A DNA stretch of 64,000 nucleotides from Paenibacillus sp. H1-7 (GCF_022354825.1 NZ_CP031168.1:5953501-6017500), one strand, 5' to 3'. Positions 18,130-29,368 are shown, counted from the first letter of the stretch. Notes: generated by a model from the letters alone, not told the origin. Program-made: numbers and translations.

Positions 18130-18642
18130 TTAGTGCTGTACTTCCGATACCGTACCTACAGGCGGCTCGTATGCCTCCAAACACCGGATCGTAATGCCTT
18201 TCGCATCCATCAGCGACTTCACTTTATCGCTGTCCTTAGGATACGGGCGATGATATACGATCTCGATAATTCCGCTATTGGCAAGCATATTGGCGCATGT
18301 CCAGCAAGGCTGATCGGTTACATACACTACCGAGCCTTCCCTGTCCTTCGGGTCCGTAAACAGCAGCAAATTTTGCTCCGCATGGATCGTTCGGATGCAG
18401 CGCTGCTTCTTAACAACCTGCTCCGTGCCGGCTTGCTCGACCAGCTCATATTCTTCGACCAGCATGCATCCGGCCTCCGAGCAGTCCTGCACTCCCATTG
18501 GCGCACCGTTATAGGCGGCTCCCAAAAGCTTCTTTCCTTGTACCAGTACGGCGCCGACATGCCTGCGGCTGCATTGGGACCGAGTCGATGCCATATACGC
18601 CATATCCAAGAAGTAAGTATCCCAATTTTTCCGTGTCGTCAT
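18130..18642 (-). CDS. comEB: ComEB, dCMP deaminase family protein
   Basis: This 170-residue protein is a zinc cytidine/deoxycytidylate deaminase. It carries TIHAEQNLLLF (zinc His and catalytic Glu) and PCWTCANML (zinc cysteines), preceded by a CSRRHVGAVLV block. It converts dCMP to dUMP. Its link to competence in B. subtilis is positional rather than essential. GGAG lies nine bases before the ATG. It follows metY by 18 bp and is read in the same direction. Confidence 0.95.
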   Translation of the reverse strand: MTTRKNWDTYFLDMAYMASTRSQCSRRHVGAVLVQGKKLLGAAYNGAPMGVQDCSEAGCMLVEEYELVEQAGTEQVVKKQRCIRTIHAEQNLLLFTDPKDREGSVVYVTDQPCWTCANMLANSGIIEIVYHRPYPKDSDKVKSLMDAKGITIRCLEAYEPPVGTVSEVQH

Positions 18643-18660
18643 CGTTTTATTCTCCGTTGT

Positions 18661-20031
<1,371 letters not shown>

Positions 20032-20039
20032 TCAGTAGA

Positions 20040-20612
20040 TTAAGGCTCTAGGGTAAGATACGGACGCATTTTCTCCAGCAGCTTCTCCCCAATGCCCTTC
20101 ACATCCATTAGCTGCTCCACGGATTGAAATTTACCTCCCAGCTTCTCCCGATGTGCGACGATCGCTTTCGCCTTGCTTTCACCGATACCGGGGATCTCAT
20201 CCAGCTGCTGCAGGGTAGCCGTGTTTAAATTCATTTTCTTGCCGGTTAACGTGGTGGATGGTACGGAAGCAGCCGTTCCTTGGTCCCCCGCTTGCTTGGA
20301 ATCCCCTGAACTATCGGCAGTCTTTGAAGCTGTAGCGCTTGAGGCCGGGTTAGCCGCGTTTTGGGGTTCATCCGAAGCTCCCTCTGCCTTCTCTTTCGTT
20401 CCGGTAGGAACCGACTGCTCCGGATTCGTCTTAGCTTCAGGCTGCCGCGCAAGAAGCTCCTGCATTTCCTCATTGGCAATCCGCCATTGGGACGATTCGC
20501 TGGCCGCTTCCTTCCATCCTGTGTACCCGAACCAACCTCCCAGACCGATCGTTAGCAAAATCACCAAAAGTACGGTACCGGATTTCGTTTTATCCTTAAA
20601 TAAGAAGTCCAA
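20040..20612 (-). CDS. comEA: ComEA, DNA receptor of the competence system
   Basis: This 190-residue protein begins at TTG with GGAGGG ten bases upstream. It has one N-terminal membrane anchor (VLLVILLTIGLGGWFGYTG), a long Ser/Ala/Lys/Glu-rich linker and a C-terminal pair of helix-hairpin-helix motifs (NLNTATLQQLDEIPGIGESK, LMDVKGIGEKLLEKM) that bind DNA. A SLBB domain like that of B. subtilis ComEA is not evident, which makes this shorter. It lies 86 bp before metY on the same strand and is divergent from comER. Confidence 0.92.
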   Translation of the reverse strand: MDFLFKDKTKSGTVLLVILLTIGLGGWFGYTGWKEAASESSQWRIANEEMQELLARQPEAKTNPEQSVPTGTKEKAEGASDEPQNAANPASSATASKTADSSGDSKQAGDQGTAASVPSTTLTGKKMNLNTATLQQLDEIPGIGESKAKAIVAHREKLGGKFQSVEQLMDVKGIGEKLLEKMRPYLTLEP

Positions 20613-20716
20613 ACGTCACTTTCCCTCCTTTGTTCATTTCGGGCAAAAAACGAACATATTCGAATACGTCACTGCATAATGATTAAGAAGGCTGCACTTT
20701 ATCAGGGGGGATGGTC

Positions 20717-21550
20717 ATGAAAGTAGGATTCATAGGCACAGGCAGCATGGGCAGTATTCTCATCGAGGCATTCATTCAATCCGGGGCTCTGAATCCGGAA
20801 CAAATCGTTGCAACCAATCGAACCATTGACAAAGTGGAGCGTCTGGCAGCCGTTTATCCGGGGCTACAGGTAGCCCTTTCCAATATAGAAGTGGTCCGTC
20901 ATTGCAGGCTTATTTTTCTATGTATAAAGCCTGGCGACTATAAAACGGTCATCGATGAAATCCGCAGCACCACTGAGCCCGAGCAAATTATCGTCTCCAT
21001 CACTAGTCCCGTGCTGATTCAGCTGTTGGAAGAGCAGCTCCCGTCCAAAATCGCCAAGATTATTCCGAGCATCACCAATTATGTATTTAGCGGAGCGACT
21101 CTATGCATTTATGGCGACCGGCTGGAAGCTGAGGATAAAGAACTGCTCGACAATTTAATGTCTCATATCAGCGCTCCGATTCGCGTTTCCGAGCAATTCA
21201 CTCGCATTTCATCGGATTTATCGAGCTGCGGTCCCGCTTTCATCGCCTTCTTTCTCGAAAAATTCGTTCAAGCCGCTGTAGAGGAAACCGGAATTGCCGA
21301 AGCCGAAGCCACTCAGCTTGCCTGTGAAATGCTGCTCGGCACCGGAAAGCTTCTGACGACGGGAGGCTTCTCCCCTGCGACACTGCAAAAGAGAGTGTCC
21401 GTTCCCGGCGGTATTACGGCCGAAGGACTCCGTATAATGCAAAATGAGCTGCACGGATTGTTTAACAACCTGGTCCGCACAACTCATTCGAAATATGAAG
21501 AAGATTTGGAAAAGGTGGGAGCCCTGTTTTCAACAAATAAGGACAGTTAA
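20717..21550 (+). CDS. comER: ComER, pyrroline-5-carboxylate-reductase-like protein
   Basis: This 277-residue protein has a ProC-like Rossmann start (MKVGFIGTGSMGSIL) and the C-terminal helical dimerisation half. It begins at the ATG at 20717, which has AGGGGGG six bases ahead; a second ATG lies two codons upstream. ComER is named for its place opposite comEA; its own role is not established and it is not needed for transformation in B. subtilis. A terminator follows directly. Confidence 0.9.
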   Translation: MKVGFIGTGSMGSILIEAFIQSGALNPEQIVATNRTIDKVERLAAVYPGLQVALSNIEVVRHCRLIFLCIKPGDYKTVIDEIRSTTEPEQIIVSITSPVLIQLLEEQLPSKIAKIIPSITNYVFSGATLCIYGDRLEAEDKELLDNLMSHISAPIRVSEQFTRISSDLSSCGPAFIAFFLEKFVQAAVEETGIAEAEATQLACEMLLGTGKLLTTGGFSPATLQKRVSVPGGITAEGLRIMQNELHGLFNNLVRTTHSKYEEDLEKVGALFSTNKDS

Positions 21551-21580
21551 AAACGCGATGCTTTCACGCTTTTCCATATG

Positions 21581-21615
21581 AACCGCTGCTGCTTCGGCAG
21601 AGCGGTTATTTTTAT
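21581..21615 (+). terminator. Terminator after comER
   Basis: AACCGCT and AGCGGTT pair, with an inner CTGC/GCAG stem closing a TTCG loop, followed by a T-rich tail. It lies between the convergent comER and leuS genes. Confidence 0.85.
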
Positions 21616-21627
21616 TTACAAAATGAT

Positions 21628-24078
21628 CTAGCCAACGACAATGTTGACCAGCTTGCCTTTAACTGCAATCACCTTGCGCACAGACTTCCCGTTCATCGCT
21701 TCCTGTACTTTGCTCATCCCCATAGCAAGCTCCTGCATATCCGCTTCGCTTGCGTCTTTGGATACCATCGTACGCTCGACGATTTTGCCGTTCACTTGAA
21801 CGACGATTTCCACTTCGTTATCTACTGTCCATGCTTCGTCATACGTAGGCCACTCTACATAAGAAACGGATTCTGTATGCCCCAGCTTCTCCCACAGCTC
21901 TTCAGCCAAATGCGGTGCGATAGGAGATAGCATTTGTACGAAATGCTCCATCGCTGCCTTAGGCAGACGATCGGTTTTGTAAGCCTCGTTTACGAAAATC
22001 ATCAGCTGGCTGATCGCCGTATTAAAGCGCAGCGCCTCGAGATCCTCCGTAATTTTCTTGATGCTGCGGTGCCACGTACGTTTGAACGTATCGCTGCCCA
22101 ACGTTTCGTCCGCGCTGATTTTCGGCTGAAGCTCACCGTTATCCCCGACGAACAAACGCCAAATCCGGTTCAAGAAGCGGTACGTACCCTCTACGCCGTT
22201 GACATTCCAAGGCTTGGTAGCCTCAAGAGGCCCCATGAACATTTCATACATGCGGAGCGTATCCGCACCGAACTCGTTCACAATAACATCCGGGTTGATT
22301 ACGTTGCCGCGGGATTTACTCATTTTTTCGTTATTTTCACCCAGGATCATCCCCTGGTTAACCAGCTTGTAAAACGGCTCCTTCGTGGAGACGACGCCCA
22401 GATCGTACAGCACCTTATGCCAGAAGCGGGCGTACAGCAAGTGAAGCACCGCATGCTCGGCTCCGCCGATGTACAGATCAACCGGCAGCCATTTTTGCTG
22501 CAAGTCCTTGGAGCACAGCTCCTTGTCGTTCTTCGGATCGATGAAGCGCAAATAGTACCAGCAGCTTCCCGCCCATTGCGGCATCGTATTCGTCTCGCGG
22601 CGTGCTTTCATGCCGGTTTCCGGATCGACCGTTTCTACCCATTCCGTCACATTGGCAAGCGGCGATTCGCCTGTACCCGAAGGCGCAATCTGCTCGACAT
22701 CCGGCAGCAGCAATGGAAGCTGATCCTCAGGAACGGTTTTCATCGTGCCGTCTTCCAAGTGAAGAATCGGAATCGGCTCGCCCCAATAGCGTTGACGGCT
22801 GAACAACCAGTCGCGCAAACGGTACGTTACTTTGCCTTGACCTTTTCCGTTAGCTTCCAGCCACTCGATCATGGAGGCGATCCCCTGCTCGTTGTTCAAA
22901 CCGTTCAACAGCCCGGAATTCACGTGCTCGCCGTCTCCGGCGTACGCTTCCTTCGTTACGTCTCCACCCTTGACTACTTCAACAATCGGCAGATCGAACT
23001 GCTTCGCAAACTCCCAGTCACGCTGATCGTGTCCTGGAACCGCCATGATGGCGCCTGTTCCGTAGCCTGCAAGCACATAGTCGGCAATCCAGATCGGCAC
23101 TTTGCCTCCGTTTACCGGATTGATCGCATAAGCGCCCGTGAATACGCCGGATTTGTCTTTCGCCAGGTCGGTACGCTCCAGGTCGCTTTTGCGCGCCGCT
23201 TTGTCCTGATATTCCTTCACAGCGGCTGCCTGATCGGCCGACATAATTTGCTCCACCATCTCATGCTCCGGAGCCATTACGCAGTACGTAGCGCCGAACA
23301 AGGTGTCCGGACGGGTAGTAAATACTTTCAAGCTTTGATCCGCGTGGCCTTCGATTTGGAAGACGACCTCGGCGCCCTTCGATTTGCCGATCCAGTTGCG
23401 CTGCATATCCTTGATCGATTCGGACCAGTCAAGCTCCTCCAAATCTTCCAGCAAGCGTTCCGCATACTCGGTAATTTTCAATACCCATTGACGCATCGGC
23501 TTACGGATAACCGGATGGCCGCCGCGTTCGCTCAAGCCGTCAATAACTTCCTCGTTGGCCAGAACCGTTCCCAGTGCAGGACACCAGTTTACCGGCACTT
23601 CATCGACGTAAGCGAGACCTTTGTTGTACAGCTGAATGAAGATCCACTGCGTCCATTTGTAATACTCCGGATCGGTCGTGCTGATCTCGCGGTCCCAATC
23701 ATAGGAGAAGCCGAGCGACTTGATTTGCCGGCGGAAATTGTTGATGTTCTTGATCGTAATATCGCGCGGATGCTGCCCGGTATCGAGTGCATGCTGCTCC
23801 GCTGGAAGTCCGAATGCGTCCCATCCCATCGGATGAAGAACGTTATAACCGCGCATCCGCTTGTAGCGGGATACGATATCCGTAGCTGTGTAGCCTTCCG
23901 GGTGTCCTACGTGCAGACCGGCACCGGACGGATAAGGAAACATGTCCAGAGCGTAAAATTTCGGTTTACTCTCATCGTCCAGCACTTTGAACGTTTTATT
24001 GTTTTCCCAATGTGATTGCCATTTCGGTTCGATGACCAGGGGGTTATAGCCCTGCTGCTCTTTAGCTTCTTGTGTCAT
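21628..24078 (-). CDS. leuS: Leucyl-tRNA synthetase
   Basis: The 816-residue protein starts at the ATG at 24078, with GGAGGAGG nine bases upstream; a longer frame reaching 24138 overlaps the T-box terminator and is not real. It shows the class I HIGH variant [26 protein letters not shown], an editing (CP1) domain in the middle, and EKMSKSRGN (KMSKS). It charges leucine onto tRNA-Leu in the cytoplasm. It is under a T-box leader with a Leu specifier codon. Confidence 0.98.
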   Translation of the reverse strand: MTQEAKEQQGYNPLVIEPKWQSHWENNKTFKVLDDESKPKFYALDMFPYPSGAGLHVGHPEGYTATDIVSRYKRMRGYNVLHPMGWDAFGLPAEQHALDTGQHPRDITIKNINNFRRQIKSLGFSYDWDREISTTDPEYYKWTQWIFIQLYNKGLAYVDEVPVNWCPALGTVLANEEVIDGLSERGGHPVIRKPMRQWVLKITEYAERLLEDLEELDWSESIKDMQRNWIGKSKGAEVVFQIEGHADQSLKVFTTRPDTLFGATYCVMAPEHEMVEQIMSADQAAAVKEYQDKAARKSDLERTDLAKDKSGVFTGAYAINPVNGGKVPIWIADYVLAGYGTGAIMAVPGHDQRDWEFAKQFDLPIVEVVKGGDVTKEAYAGDGEHVNSGLLNGLNNEQGIASMIEWLEANGKGQGKVTYRLRDWLFSRQRYWGEPIPILHLEDGTMKTVPEDQLPLLLPDVEQIAPSGTGESPLANVTEWVETVDPETGMKARRETNTMPQWAGSCWYYLRFIDPKNDKELCSKDLQQKWLPVDLYIGGAEHAVLHLLYARFWHKVLYDLGVVSTKEPFYKLVNQGMILGENNEKMSKSRGNVINPDVIVNEFGADTLRMYEMFMGPLEATKPWNVNGVEGTYRFLNRIWRLFVGDNGELQPKISADETLGSDTFKRTWHRSIKKITEDLEALRFNTAISQLMIFVNEAYKTDRLPKAAMEHFVQMLSPIAPHLAEELWEKLGHTESVSYVEWPTYDEAWTVDNEVEIVVQVNGKIVERTMVSKDASEADMQELAMGMSKVQEAMNGKSVRKVIAVKGKLVNIVVG

Positions 24079-24125
24079 ACGAATGTGCCTCCTCCAAAAT
24101 TCAAAAAAGTTCAGCTGCAAAATAG

Positions 24126-24424
24126 AAAAGCCCCTCATCGCTAGCGCAACGCTAGGGACGAGAGGCGAGCTTCCCGTGGTACCACCCTAGTTAACAGAAG
24201 GCATGCTTTGCCCCTGTTCACTCTTCCCCTTAACGCGAGGGCGACGATCAGGCTAGATTCGAGTTTATGCAGAAGATCACACGATCTAATGCATGCTTGA
24301 ACTTCACCCTCTAGCTCCAAGACGAGTTCACTCTCACCAAGTGCCAGCTCACACCAACCGCTGACTCTCTGAATAACATGATGCAGAGTTACTACTTCTT
24401 ATCTCAGCCGGTAACTACATATAA
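24126..24424 (-). ncRNA. T-box leader of leuS, Leu specifier CUC
   Basis: On the minus strand the T-box sequence GGGTGGTACCACGGGAAG lies at 24170-24187, next to a strong terminator hairpin at 24130-24166 that ends in four T. Upstream is a Stem I-like region with an AGAGAGTCAGCGG block and the sequence GTGAACTCG, whose CTC (24324-24326) is the specifier for leucine. The leader is expected to antiterminate when uncharged tRNA-Leu binds. Confidence 0.92.
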
Positions 24425-24428
24425 AGCG

Positions 24429-24458
24429 ATTATATGTAAAATACGGCAGCAATGTCAA
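24429..24458 (-). promoter_or_regulatory. Sigma-A promoter of leuS
   Basis: On the minus strand TTGACA and TATAAT, both perfect, are 18 bases apart. Transcription would begin near 24422 and produce the T-box leader. Confidence 0.85.
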
Positions 24459-24565
24459 GCCCGCTCGAATCTATTGTACATGAAGACGCCTGATTTGATT
24501 ACTTCACCGGTAAAATGGCAATGCTAGTGCTAGTTTAGCACTTAACAAGCAAGGAGGTTCCTTAC

Positions 24566-24652
24566 ATGTCCGGGATTATCAACGGCATTGCTTTGTCTCT
24601 TCCACTATGGGGGATCATTCTAGGAATCGTGAACATAATCATGAAAGGATAG
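24566..24652 (+). CDS. Short hydrophobic peptide of 28 residues
   Basis: The ATG at 24566 has a strong AAGGAGG SD about seven bases upstream and runs 29 codons to TAG. The peptide starts MSGIINGIALSLPLWGIIL and ends in NIIMKG, so nearly the whole chain could span a membrane once. It lies alone between leuS and yqeM in an otherwise empty stretch, convergent with yqeM. I do not recognise a family. A small membrane protein, a toxin-like peptide or a sporulation peptide are possible; no antitoxin or repeat was seen. Confidence 0.55.
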   Translation: MSGIINGIALSLPLWGIILGIVNIIMKG

Positions 24653-24683
24653 CCCTGCTCTATGCGTCCATGGGCAAGCTAAC

Positions 24684-25463
24684 CTATTTGCGCGCGACGA
24701 AAAAAGCGCGTTCCGTCTCTTCCGCAACCGACTTCCACATAAAATCGGCGTACACATCCACTTCTCGAAAGCCGGCTTCCTGCAGCTCCTGCTTCAGCCA
24801 TTCCAACGGGTAAGCCCGCTGCGAATGCAGCTCCTCGACTCTACGGAAGCATTCGTCCGCACCATGGGAGGACGCTTCGTCTTTAACAAAGATCGTAAGC
24901 GCGTGCTCAATCTCGCATCGTTCCGAATCGTAATCGCTTGTCCATATGTAGGCGATGTCGTCTTCGTTCAGGAAGAACGGCTGTTCTTCCGCATACGATT
25001 CCAGCTGATGGCGGGTATGTACGTCAAACACGAAAAGACCGCCTTCCTTCAGCCCCGCATAAGCCTGGCGAATCGCTTGCGCCACATCTTCTTCTTCCAA
25101 TAAGTAGTTCATGCAGTCGCATAGGGAAATGACGGCATCTACAGGCTGCATCAAGCTCCAGTCCCGCATATCCTGCTGAAGCCAGGTCACTTCGCCGCGG
25201 CCTTGAAACGGCTGCTCCCGCTGCGCTTCGTAAGCTTTTTGCTGGGCTACCGCCAGCATATCCTCGGACAAGTCGATGCCGAACACTTCATAGCCTTGTT
25301 GAGCCAATGGCAGAGCAATATTGCCGGTACCGCAGCCAAGATCGGCGACGGTTTGCGGCTGACCGTATTTCACCCAGCACTGGTTCAAGAAATCAAGCCA
25401 TTCCGCATAAGGCATATCTTCCATAAGGCGGTCATAATGATAGGCGAACAATTCGTAGGCCAC
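24684..25463 (-). CDS. yqeM: SAM-dependent methyltransferase, YqeM-like
   Basis: The start is the GTG at 25463, with AAGGAG ten bases upstream, giving 259 residues; the longer open frame to 25571 is not protein-like and runs to within 8 bp of cvfB. It has class I methyltransferase motif I (VADLGCGTGNIALPL), VFGIDLSEDML and a VDAVISLCDCMNYL strand. The substrate is unknown. It is the last gene of the yqeG-to-yqeM operon, the same position as in B. subtilis. Confidence 0.87.
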   Translation of the reverse strand: MAYELFAYHYDRLMEDMPYAEWLDFLNQCWVKYGQPQTVADLGCGTGNIALPLAQQGYEVFGIDLSEDMLAVAQQKAYEAQREQPFQGRGEVTWLQQDMRDWSLMQPVDAVISLCDCMNYLLEEEDVAQAIRQAYAGLKEGGLFVFDVHTRHQLESYAEEQPFFLNEDDIAYIWTSDYDSERCEIEHALTIFVKDEASSHGADECFRRVEELHSQRAYPLEWLKQELQEAGFREVDVYADFMWKSVAEETERAFFVARK

Positions 25464-25579
25464 GTTTCTTCCGCTCCTTTCCGGCAGGCATGCAAAAACC
25501 GGCAGCCTTGTCCTCCCGCAACCCCTGTCAAGATCGTTGCAGGCAGCCTTCAAGGCAAAGCCGGTACGCATACGCTTAT

Positions 25580-26491
25580 TTAATTCTTTGGATTCATTTC
25601 CGATTCCGCAGCCGAATCCTTCTTCAGGTGAGTCCAGCTGCCTTCCTGGTATACAAGCCCTTCCTTCATCAGCTTTCCGACCGCTCGCTTAAAAGCCGAT
25701 TTGCTGATTTTGAAGCGCTGCATGATCACATCCGCCGGCGTCTCGTCCGAATAAGGCATAGAGCCGTTCGGGCGCTCCTGCAAAAACTGGAGCAGCTTCT
25801 CCGCATCCTCGTCGCGGCCGACTTCCTTGACCGCCCTCATCGTACAGTTCACTTTGCCGTCGTCACGTACGTAGCTGACCCGTACTTCCACCTGCTCGCC
25901 AAGTCGTAACAATCTTGTCCGTTCCGAAGCGTGGATCATCCCAATGGCTCCGAAACCGAGAACTCCGCCTTCGCATATGACGAACGTCCCCATCTGCAGC
26001 GTCTTATATACTCTGCCTTGAACCCAAGTGTTACGCCACGTGGTCGGCGCATGAAAGCACAGCGGCAGCAAATCCTTTTCTCCTGCCAGCTTGGCTACAA
26101 GACGGCCCTGACGGTCGTGGGCTAGCATAACGAACACCTTGTCCCCCACTTGCGGACGTAGCTCCGGAAGCTCCGGAAGCTCACGGAAAGGCAGCAGCAA
26201 ATGGCGGCCAAGGCCCATTTCAAGAAAACAGCCGAAGCGGCGATGAATATCGACGACTTCCAGCAGCGCCACTTCGCCTAATTGAATCAGCGGCTTACGC
26301 ATCGTCGCAGCCAGCCGGTCCTCCGAATCATAGAACAGAAACACATCGACCATGCCGCCTACCGTGATATCGCCTTCCACTTCGCTATAATGCAGCAGCA
26401 CATCCTGATTCTCGTCGGTCAAAAAATAGCCGTGGGGCGAGACTTCTCTCGCCACCTCTAGCTTGACCCAATTGCCTGCTTCCAGTCTCAT
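25580..26491 (-). CDS. cvfB: CvfB/YitL-like S1-domain RNA-binding protein
   Basis: This 303-residue protein has repeated S1-like beta-barrels (GVLGFGAIGMIHASE and a third near 165-230) and a C-terminal winged helix (about 240-290, MQRFKISKSAFKRAVGKLMK). It resembles CvfB, a regulator of virulence or gene expression in staphylococci. The start overlaps the rsfS stop by 4 bp (ATGA), which couples translation. In B. subtilis this gene is elsewhere, so here it appears to be inserted between rsfS and yqeM. Confidence 0.85.
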   Translation of the reverse strand: MRLEAGNWVKLEVAREVSPHGYFLTDENQDVLLHYSEVEGDITVGGMVDVFLFYDSEDRLAATMRKPLIQLGEVALLEVVDIHRRFGCFLEMGLGRHLLLPFRELPELPELRPQVGDKVFVMLAHDRQGRLVAKLAGEKDLLPLCFHAPTTWRNTWVQGRVYKTLQMGTFVICEGGVLGFGAIGMIHASERTRLLRLGEQVEVRVSYVRDDGKVNCTMRAVKEVGRDEDAEKLLQFLQERPNGSMPYSDETPADVIMQRFKISKSAFKRAVGKLMKEGLVYQEGSWTHLKKDSAAESEMNPKN

Positions 26492-26835
26492 ACCCGCTCA
26501 ACCACTTTCGCGTCAGACCACAGACGCTCGATATTGTAATATTCCCGGTCATCGCGATGGAACACATGAACGATAACATCGCCCAGATCGACCAGCACCC
26601 AGCGTGCCGTATCCATTCCTTCCAATCCGCGAACTCGTGCGCCCTTCTCTTCGGCCTTTTTCTTGATTTCAGTGGCAATCGCCTGCACTTGCGTTTCGGA
26701 ATTCCCGTGACAGATTACGAAGTAATCGGCAATGAGGGAAATGCCTTGCAGGTCCAACGTGACCACATTCATCGCTTTTTTGTCGTCTGCCGCATCTACA
26801 GCAAGGGCCATCAATTTATCCGGGGTTATACTCAT
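26488..26835 (-). CDS. rsfS: Ribosomal silencing factor RsfS
   Basis: This 115-residue protein has the RsfS/Iojap pattern (KAMNVVTLDLQGISLIADYF and GNSETQVQAIATEI, then DLGDVIVHVFH). It binds L14 on the large subunit and blocks subunit joining in starved cells. GGAGGAA lies about seven bases before the ATG. It belongs to the yqe operon. Confidence 0.95.
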   Translation of the reverse strand: MSITPDKLMALAVDAADDKKAMNVVTLDLQGISLIADYFVICHGNSETQVQAIATEIKKKAEEKGARVRGLEGMDTARWVLVDLGDVIVHVFHRDDREYYNIERLWSDAKVVERV

Positions 26836-26915
26836 TCATGTTCCTCCTCTTAAATGGTAGTTCCTTTATGGTTGTTCTATTCATTATGCCAATGACTTAT
26901 GTCTTCTCTTAATGA

Positions 26916-27503
26916 TTATAATGATTGCTGCTCTTCCAGCCGCTTGATTTCTTCCAGAAGCGCGTTTCGCGTCAAAACCGTAAGCGGATAGATTTTCTTG
27001 CCTTTTTCCAGCAAAAACCGTATCGTGCCATCGAATCCGGCGACCAACGCCTTCTCTACACTATGTTCAGCGATTTCACGGATATTATTCACGCCCGGAA
27101 AATCGCGTCCTGGCTCGATATAATCGGCGAGACAAACGACCTTCTCCAGCAACGACATCCCGACCCGGCCCGATGTATGGAAGCGAATCGCATTCAATAC
27201 ATCTTCGTCCGTTATACCGTAGTCCCGCTCCGCAACAAAAGCTCCCGCCGGAGCATGCCAGAGTTCCTTATCATAATCGAGTAAATCGTCAGACAAATGG
27301 TTGTCCCGGATTATACTTTCCTGTTCCTTGACAGGCCAATATTTGCATACGTCGTGAGCGATAGCGGCCAAATAAGCCTTTTCCTGGTCACATCCGTATT
27401 GCCTGGCCAGCAGGACTGCCGTTTCCATGACCCCTAGCGTATGCTCCCACCGTTTGGCGGGCATTTGCGCTTTTACCGCTTCCATCAGCTGCTTACGATC
27501 CAT
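26916..27503 (-). CDS. yqeK: HD-domain nucleotide hydrolase YqeK
   Basis: This 195-residue HD-fold protein has RWEHTLGVMETA, LAAIAHDVCKYW (HD motif) and a YGITDEDVLNAIRFHT block. YqeK hydrolyses diadenosine tetraphosphate and related dinucleotides. AGGTG lies ten bases before the ATG. It overlaps nadD by 11 bp, so the two are translationally linked. Confidence 0.93.
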   Translation of the reverse strand: MDRKQLMEAVKAQMPAKRWEHTLGVMETAVLLARQYGCDQEKAYLAAIAHDVCKYWPVKEQESIIRDNHLSDDLLDYDKELWHAPAGAFVAERDYGITDEDVLNAIRFHTSGRVGMSLLEKVVCLADYIEPGRDFPGVNNIREIAEHSVEKALVAGFDGTIRFLLEKGKKIYPLTVLTRNALLEEIKRLEEQQSL

Positions 27504-28080
27504 AAATTCCGTTCACCTCGATATACTCATATACACGGTCGGGAACCATGTATCGGATGGATTGGTTCCGGCTTCTTCTCTCCCTAATCGTTGTGGAGGA
27601 CAGCTCGATTAAAGGCATCACAGCCATCGTTACGGCCTGGCGAATGGCCTGGGGAAGCAGGTCCTCCTCCAACACGTATCCCGGCCTCTGCAGGCCGATG
27701 AACGAGACCAGCTGGACCAGCTCCTCCGCCTTGTACCATTTCGGCAAATACTGCACCATGTCCGCTCCAATAATATATGCAAAATGATGGCCGGGATGCT
27801 CCTGCCGAAGCAGCTTGACCGTATCGATACTGTAAGATACGCCGCCTTTTTTCAATTCCAGATCCGTTGGCCGGAAATAAGGATGCCCGTCGACAGCGCG
27901 GCACACCATCTCCCATCGCTGCTCGGGCGTCGCTCCGGGAGCTTGCCGTTTATGAGGCGGAACATTCGTCGGCATGAACCAGACCTCGTCCAGTCCCGCC
28001 TGCTCGCAAGCACATTGCGCTGCAATCAGGTGGCCGATATGGATCGGATCGAACGTTCCCCCCATGATGCCAATCTTCAT
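27493..28080 (-). CDS. nadD: Nicotinate-nucleotide adenylyltransferase
   Basis: This 195-residue protein begins with the nucleotidyltransferase pattern MKIGIMGGTFDPIHIGHL (the HxGH motif). It continues with WFMPTNVPPHK and a C-terminal ISSTTIRERR-like signature (IELSSTTIRERRSR). It converts nicotinate mononucleotide to the dinucleotide in NAD synthesis. It lies in the yqe operon between yhbY and yqeK. Confidence 0.96.
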   Translation of the reverse strand: MKIGIMGGTFDPIHIGHLIAAQCACEQAGLDEVWFMPTNVPPHKRQAPGATPEQRWEMVCRAVDGHPYFRPTDLELKKGGVSYSIDTVKLLRQEHPGHHFAYIIGADMVQYLPKWYKAEELVQLVSFIGLQRPGYVLEEDLLPQAIRQAVTMAVMPLIELSSTTIRERRSRNQSIRYMVPDRVYEYIEVNGIYGS

Positions 28081-28149
28081 GCATACACCTCATTTTGCTT
28101 CCGCTGCCCACGGTTTTCTACGGTCCTCTCCGGCATTCGCCGGCATCGG

Positions 28150-28443
28150 TTACACCGGCAGCTCGATAGTTTTGTGTTCGCGCGATTCTTTGTACAAAAT
28201 AATGATTTTGCCGATAACTTGAACAAGCTCCGCTCCGGCTCCTTCAGCCAGCTGCTCGGCAACCTCGCTGCGGTCCTCCATACAGTTGTTCAGTACGGTA
28301 ATTTTGATCAATTCCCGCACTTCCAAAGCTTCCTCAATGTGACGGATCAAATGATCGTTGACACCGCCTTTGCCGACTTGAAAAATCGGGTTCAAATGAT
28401 GCGCCTGCGAGCGCAAATAACGCTTCTGTTTGCCTGTTAACAT
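28150..28443 (-). CDS. yhbY: YhbY family RNA-binding protein
   Basis: This 97-residue protein has the CRM-domain pattern: MLTGKQKRYLRSQAHHLNPI, then the GKGGVNDHLI loop and a hydrophobic helix-sheet C-terminus. YhbY proteins bind RNA and pre-50S particles. It sits between aroE and nadD, as in B. subtilis (yqeI). Confidence 0.93.
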   Translation of the reverse strand: MLTGKQKRYLRSQAHHLNPIFQVGKGGVNDHLIRHIEEALEVRELIKITVLNNCMEDRSEVAEQLAEGAGAELVQVIGKIIILYKESREHKTIELPV

Positions 28444-28513
28444 ATGATTTGCCTCTATTCTGATGTGATACGCGTTGACTTGATTTCAGCTTGCATTTGC
28501 CTGCAACACGTTG

Positions 28514-29368
28514 TTATTTCGTAAACGATTGCTCCACGACTTGACGCATAGCCGCAATAGGAGCAGGGACCCCAGTCCAATATTCAAAGGCGTATGCCCC
28601 CTGGTAGATGAACATGCCAAGCCCGGGATGAATGACGGCGCCGCGTTCTTTCGCTTCGCGAAGAAACTTCGTAACCAGCGGATTGTAGACTGTATCGCTA
28701 ACAACCAGATGATCCTTGATCAGCGACGTGTCCATGGGGACTGTATCGACATTCGGATGCATGCCTGCCGGCGTAATATTGACGATTAAGCTGACCTCAT
28801 CGACAACGTCCGCCACACGGTCGGTCCCCATGCCGCTAGTGCTAGTGAAGCCGGAGAGCGTTTCAGCCAGCTCGTCCGCTTTTTCCACCGTCCGGTTGGA
28901 AATGTAGATGTGTGAGGCGCCTTCCTTGGCCAACGCATAACCGACACCGCGTGCCGCTCCGCCGGCTCCGAGCATGAGCACCTTTTTCCCTTTCAGATCA
29001 ATCCCGGTCTCCTCTTTCAAGGAACGTACATACCCGATTCCATCGGTATTATAGCCGGTCAACCGGCCGTTATCGTTCACGATCGTATTGACGGCTCCGA
29101 TCACTCGGGCGCTCTCGTCGATTTCGTCCATATAGTCCATAACCTCGACTTTATGAGGGATCGTCACGTTAACGCCGCGGAACTGCAGCGCGCGAATTCC
29201 CGCAACGGCATCCTTCAATTGGCCCGGTAAAATATGAAACGCCGCATAGGCAGCGTTAATTCCCGTCTCCTCAAAAGCGCGGTTGAGCATAATCGGCGAT
29301 TTGGAATGCCGGATCGGATCACCGAATACTCCGTACATTATCGTATGACTGTCCAACTTATTCCCCAT
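28514..29368 (-). CDS. aroE: Shikimate dehydrogenase
   Basis: The ATG at 29368, with GGGGG about 11 bases upstream, starts a 284-residue protein. An upstream ATG eight codons earlier has no SD. The family pattern is clear: YGVFGDPIRHSKSPIML (substrate binding), VNVTIPHKVEVMDY with the catalytic Lys, MLGAGGAARGVGYAL (NADP) and SDTVYNPLVTKFLREAKERG. It reduces 3-dehydroshikimate in aromatic amino-acid synthesis. It is within the yqe operon. Confidence 0.96.
   Translation of the reverse strand: MGNKLDSHTIMYGVFGDPIRHSKSPIMLNRAFEETGINAAYAAFHILPGQLKDAVAGIRALQFRGVNVTIPHKVEVMDYMDEIDESARVIGAVNTIVNDNGRLTGYNTDGIGYVRSLKEETGIDLKGKKVLMLGAGGAARGVGYALAKEGASHIYISNRTVEKADELAETLSGFTSTSGMGTDRVADVVDEVSLIVNITPAGMHPNVDTVPMDTSLIKDHLVVSDTVYNPLVTKFLREAKERGAVIHPGLGMFIYQGAYAFEYWTGVPAPIAAMRQVVEQSFTK

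Noticed and set aside
21934-24015. Plus-strand open frame of 693 residues
   Set aside because: It lies entirely antisense to leuS, has no family pattern, and reflects codon bias of the real gene.
24079-24138. Extended N-terminus of leuS
   Set aside because: The extra codons fall in the T-box terminator, and a strong SD precedes the ATG at 24078.
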